Part shown: positions 61,478-64,000 of the stretch, one piece after another
Numbering within the stretch: the first letter of the stretch is position 1
Layout: each line of letters opens with the position of its first letter
Origin: Sporosarcina sp. D27
Lineage (GTDB): Bacteria > Bacillota > Bacilli > Bacillales_A > Planococcaceae
Length of the DNA: 64,000 nt
Direction: 5' to 3'
NCBI RefSeq assembly: GCF_000586555.1
Contig: NZ_AZUC01000046.1
Span: 248,001-312,000, forward strand
Position numbers and translations under genes: made by a program
Notes under the pieces: generated by a model
What the model was told of the DNA's origin: nothing
Database searches by the model: none
Seen by the model: only the letters and a program-made list of their open reading frames with translations

Positions 61478-61873
61478 TTATTCTTTTAGTTGAATCATTT
61501 GAATATCCCGTTCCTCATGTGATAAAGAAAGCTGATTGTATACATAGTCTTGGCTAGAATTACTAGGATCAGAAAAATATACGGTGTTTATTCCCGTATA
61601 ATAAATGGCACTCAAACACATCGGACAAGGCTCTGTACTGGTATAGATCTCACAACCTTCAAGATTCGTTGTGTTCAATGTTTTGCAAGCTTCACGAACA
61701 GATTGAATTTCTGCATGGGTAATCGGATCGTTCGTTGCTAATACATCATTGACACCGCGTCCAATCATTTTTCCGTCTTTTACAACGATTGCTCCAAATG
61801 GTGGTCCATGGTGTTTACGTTCATTTTCACTTGCCAGTTTGATCGCTTGTTGCATCCATTCATGTTTTGTCAT
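61478..61873 (-). CDS. Nucleoside deaminase (GuaD-like)
   Basis: The 131-residue protein has DPITHAEIQSVREACKTL and STEPCPMCLSAIYYTGINTVYF, again the CDA zinc motifs. It is a paralogue of the gene at 60939 but shorter at the C-terminus. The start at 61873 follows AGGGG, eight bases away. Both deaminases in one operon suggest two related substrates. Confidence 0.85.
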   Translation of the reverse strand: MTKHEWMQQAIKLASENERKHHGPPFGAIVVKDGKMIGRGVNDVLATNDPITHAEIQSVREACKTLNTTNLEGCEIYTSTEPCPMCLSAIYYTGINTVYFSDPSNSSQDYVYNQLSLSHEERDIQMIQLKE

Positions 61874-61907
61874 TTTATTCACCCCTTTTCATGCTCAAAT
61901 ATGACAA

Positions 61908-62612
61908 TTACGCACCGGCTTCTTTCAAAATACGTTCAATTTCTCTAAATCCCCGTTTTTCCGCGTGTTCCAATGGGGTAACTCCATCTCGATCACTAAT
62001 ATTGACATCAGCGCCATGGTCAACTAATAATTGTACGATTTGTTGATAATCCCCACTGCCATCTCCTAAAATGACTGCTTCCAATAGTGCCGTCCAATGC
62101 AAGTCATTAAGGTGATTCACGTCCGTGTCAGAGTTAGTTAAAAGCTCCTCCACAATATCCACATGTCCTCGATCTGAAGCCGGTATGAGCGCAGTTCCAC
62201 CAAAACGATTTGTAATTGTTGTATCTGCCCCGGCTTGAACAGCAAGTTTCACAATTTCCAGCAAACCTTCTGCTCCAGCATATAAAAGCACATTATCCTT
62301 ATTGTTATTTTGAATATTTATGTCTGCTCCTTGCTCGATAAGTACTTTAACTGTATCAACATTGTTTTTCTTCGTCGCAGCCATTAAAGCGGTATCTCCT
62401 TGATTATTCGTCGCATTAATATCTGCTCCGCCTTCTAATAATTCTAAAACGGTTTTTGTGTCTCCTTCTGCTACTGCAGAAATTAACTGTTGTTCTATAG
62501 CAGTTCCCTCCTCTTTTTCTTGTATAGGTGAACTTTCCTCGGAGTTTGGAGCCGTGCTACATGCAGTAAGCATAACTACAAGAGAACTTATAAAAATCCC
62601 TTTTAGCCTCAA
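61908..62612 (-). CDS. Ankyrin-repeat lipoprotein
   Basis: The 234-residue protein begins with a signal peptide and lipobox VVMLTACSTAP, then five to six ankyrin repeats (for example QGDTALMAATKKNNVDTVKVLIEQGADINIQ). The start is a TTG at 62612 after AAGGAGGTG. A lipidated ankyrin protein on the outer membrane face would mediate protein contacts; its role in a heterocycle operon is not known. First gene of the minus-strand operon. Confidence 0.85.
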   Translation of the reverse strand: MRLKGIFISSLVVMLTACSTAPNSEESSPIQEKEEGTAIEQQLISAVAEGDTKTVLELLEGGADINATNNQGDTALMAATKKNNVDTVKVLIEQGADINIQNNNKDNVLLYAGAEGLLEIVKLAVQAGADTTITNRFGGTALIPASDRGHVDIVEELLTNSDTDVNHLNDLHWTALLEAVILGDGSGDYQQIVQLLVDHGADVNISDRDGVTPLEHAEKRGFREIERILKEAGA

Positions 62613-62630
62613 TATAACCTGCACCTCCTT

Positions 62631-62660
62631 TATAAACATGTTATCATGAGGATGTTTATA
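62631..62660. promoter_or_regulatory. Divergent LysR-type operator candidate
   Basis: TATAAACAT and ATGTTTATA are perfect inverted repeats 12 bases apart in the divergent region between the ankyrin operon and the LysR gene. LysR operators usually have this T-N11-A-like symmetry. Confidence 0.6.
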
Positions 62661-62723
62661 TGAAAAATATTAATAAAATTCGTTTTGTTAATGTTTTGCA
62701 TATACCTAATCGAGAGGATGTTA

Positions 62724-63602
62724 ATGATGGATATTAGACAACTGCGCTATTTCATTGCAATTGTAGAAGAAAGGAAGATTTCTGCTGCTGCTAAAAAACT
62801 TCATATGTCCCAACCCCCATTAAGCCAACAATTGAAAGCAATGGAGATGGAGCTCGGTTCAAAATTAATCGAGCGAAGTGGAAAATTTTTAGAAGTGACA
62901 GAGGCAGGAAATGCACTTTACAAAAACGCTTTAGCAATCACTCAATTGATGGAAGATACGAAAACAGAAGTAACGGAAGTTGGTAAAGGTGTAAATGGAC
63001 GGCTCACGATTGGTGTCAACACCTTTTCCGTTAACGGAATGCCGGAAATTCTTAAAGAGTTTCATACACAATTTCCAAAGATTACGTATGAAATTCAACA
63101 AAATGAATCTACCCATCTTTGTCAATTAGTCAGGGATCGAATTGTGGAATTAGCAATTATCCGCTTGCCGCTCCCTTTGGACGACTTTTCCGTGCTTCAT
63201 CTATGTAATGAGCCATTTTATTTCATTACATCTAAGGAAGCTCCAGCATTTGATGAAGACGTATCACTTGCTGAGATTCAGCAGTTTCCTCTCCTTTTTC
63301 CAAGTACAGAGGGATTAGGTGTGCATTACTTAATTCAAGAAGCGTTTTCTCGTTTCAAATTACACCCAACTATTATTGGGGGATGTTCTGATATTAGTCT
63401 TTTGATGGACCTAGTAGCAGCCAACTTTGCTGCATCTATCGTTCCAGAAACTTTACTACAACGATTTCGAGGACATCCGATAAATGCTCATCGGATAGCA
63501 AGCAAAACTGAGTTGTCTGGATCGGTTGGGCTCATATGGCTCAAAGATCATAGCTTATCCAAGGCTGCTCAAAATTTTATTAAGCTGTTTCAAGATGTAT
63601 AA
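62724..63602 (+). CDS. LysR family transcriptional regulator
   Basis: The 292-residue LTTR has DIRQLRYFIAIVEERKISAAAKKLHMSQPPLSQQLKAMEMELG (wHTH) and a substrate-binding domain starting GRLTIGVNTFSVNGMPEILKEF. The start at 62724 follows GAGAGG. It lies divergently next to the amidohydrolase operon and is its probable regulator, with the effector likely to be a heterocyclic substrate or product. Confidence 0.9.
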   Translation: MMDIRQLRYFIAIVEERKISAAAKKLHMSQPPLSQQLKAMEMELGSKLIERSGKFLEVTEAGNALYKNALAITQLMEDTKTEVTEVGKGVNGRLTIGVNTFSVNGMPEILKEFHTQFPKITYEIQQNESTHLCQLVRDRIVELAIIRLPLPLDDFSVLHLCNEPFYFITSKEAPAFDEDVSLAEIQQFPLLFPSTEGLGVHYLIQEAFSRFKLHPTIIGGCSDISLLMDLVAANFAASIVPETLLQRFRGHPINAHRIASKTELSGSVGLIWLKDHSLSKAAQNFIKLFQDV

Positions 63603-63637
63603 AAACTAGTAGAGGATTACTCGTGCCTCCAACTTTA

Positions 63638-63677
63638 AAAACCCAGCTATCTTCATACAAGAAGAATAACTGGGTTT
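63638..63677 (+). terminator. Terminator after the LysR gene
   Basis: AAACCCAG pairs with CTGGGTTT, followed by CTTAATTTG; it is similar to the hairpin at 38973. Confidence 0.65.
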
Positions 63678-63700
63678 CTTAATTTGTTTTATCCTATTAC

Positions 63701-63810
63701 TTATTCATCTTCTTAGAAGGGAATATGGTAACAGACCATGAATAAATAAAGTCAGCGATAAAAACAATTCCACAAAGGAGACCAATCGTGTAGAGCGTAC
63801 TTGACTGACA
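63701..63810 (-). pseudogene. Possible C-terminal fragment of a membrane protein
   Basis: The minus strand reads STLYTIGLLCGIVFIADFIY then SWSVTIFPSKKMNK with a stop at 63701, a hydrophobic helix plus basic tail. No start is visible and the upstream frame loses sense, so this is a remnant at best. Confidence 0.3.
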
Positions 63811-63890
63811 AGTTATCGACCTACTTTGACCTTATTAAGTCATACACTAAGTATATTACTTTACCTAGTTTTAATACTCCTTGACAAATT

Positions 63891-64000
63891 TCAAGTATTA
63901 TTCAATCGATATCCCGAACCCCAAATCGTTTCTAAGACCACTGGATTTTTCGGATCGAATTCTATCTTTTCTCGCAGTCGCTTAATATGCACAACGACGG
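63891..64000 (-). CDS. OmpR-type response regulator, C-terminus only
   Basis: The last 35 residues VVVHIKRLREKIEFDPKNPV, then VLETIWGSGYRLNNT, are the end of a winged-helix effector domain (HIKRLREKI and WGSGYR are the conserved beta-hairpin region). The gene continues beyond the window; the partner kinase is not seen. Confidence 0.85.
   Translation of the reverse strand, partial: VVVHIKRLREKIEFDPKNPVVLETIWGSGYRLNNT

Noticed and set aside
1-64000. rRNA, tRNA, T-box or riboswitch
   Set aside because: I found none of the conserved sequence blocks, although small RNAs could have escaped reading by eye.

Overview
The window is AT-rich, gene-dense bacterial chromosome with Bacillales-type Shine-Dalgarno sites (GGAGG), frequent GTG/TTG starts and many Rho-independent terminators. 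A YjcZ-type small sporulation protein, a KatX-like long catalase, FosB, PadR/HAAS-DUF4097 and DUF4181/DUF3784/DUF2089/DUF6176 proteins point to a low-GC spore former. Planococcaceae (Sporosarcina-like) is my best guess, inferred from gene content only. I see no rRNA, tRNA, CRISPR, prophage or intact transposase. The window reads as an accessory region full of stress, detoxification and antibiotic-related genes.

Layout: 0-1.2 kb, the end of a squalene/phytoene synthase family gene and an 11.5-copy, 40-bp tandem repeat. 1.3-3.8 kb, a small P-loop kinase and an ABC-F ATPase preceded by a promoter, a 46-codon leader ORF and an intrinsic terminator (an attenuator architecture). 3.8-24 kb, mostly minus-strand single genes: VOC proteins, GNATs, a methyltransferase, a DUF2268 protease, methylmalonyl-CoA epimerase, GrpB, small membrane proteins, a DUF2089 operon, fosB and a KatX-like catalase. 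25-32 kb, an arsenic island: arsC, arsB, three ArsR-family regulators, a cysteine-decorated flavoprotein, a second flavoprotein broken by a frameshift, and gene debris. 33-39 kb, an isochorismatase-like hydrolase and a two-component system with an ABC transporter whose promoter carries helically phased TTAAGG repeats. 39-51 kb, a run of about a dozen single minus-strand accessory genes (phosphotransferase, NUDIX, small kinases, HAD phosphatase, deaminase, hydrolase, beta-lactamase-like protein, cupin), many preceded by the same degenerate ~50-bp element. 51.7-55 kb, LysR, Old Yellow Enzyme and EamA transporter. 55.5-63.6 kb, a putative heterocycle-catabolism operon: three AtzC/CodA-like amidohydrolases, two cytidine-deaminase-fold deaminases, a DHA2-type MFS transporter, an ankyrin lipoprotein and a divergent LysR regulator. 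The window ends inside an OmpR-type response regulator.

Several genes are broken. Three are restored by adding one base to an A/T homopolymer (15.5, 31.0 and 41.2 kb), one has a stop codon inside its Nudix box (51.06 kb), and others are fragments (PhzF-like at 32.6 kb, debris at 30 kb). The repeated homopolymer losses could be real decay or sequencing error. The least familiar pieces are the three-amidohydrolase operon, the repeated element ahead of the 41-48.6 kb genes, the ABC-F attenuator leader, and the duplicated TATCG-N8-CGATA operator in the arsenic island.
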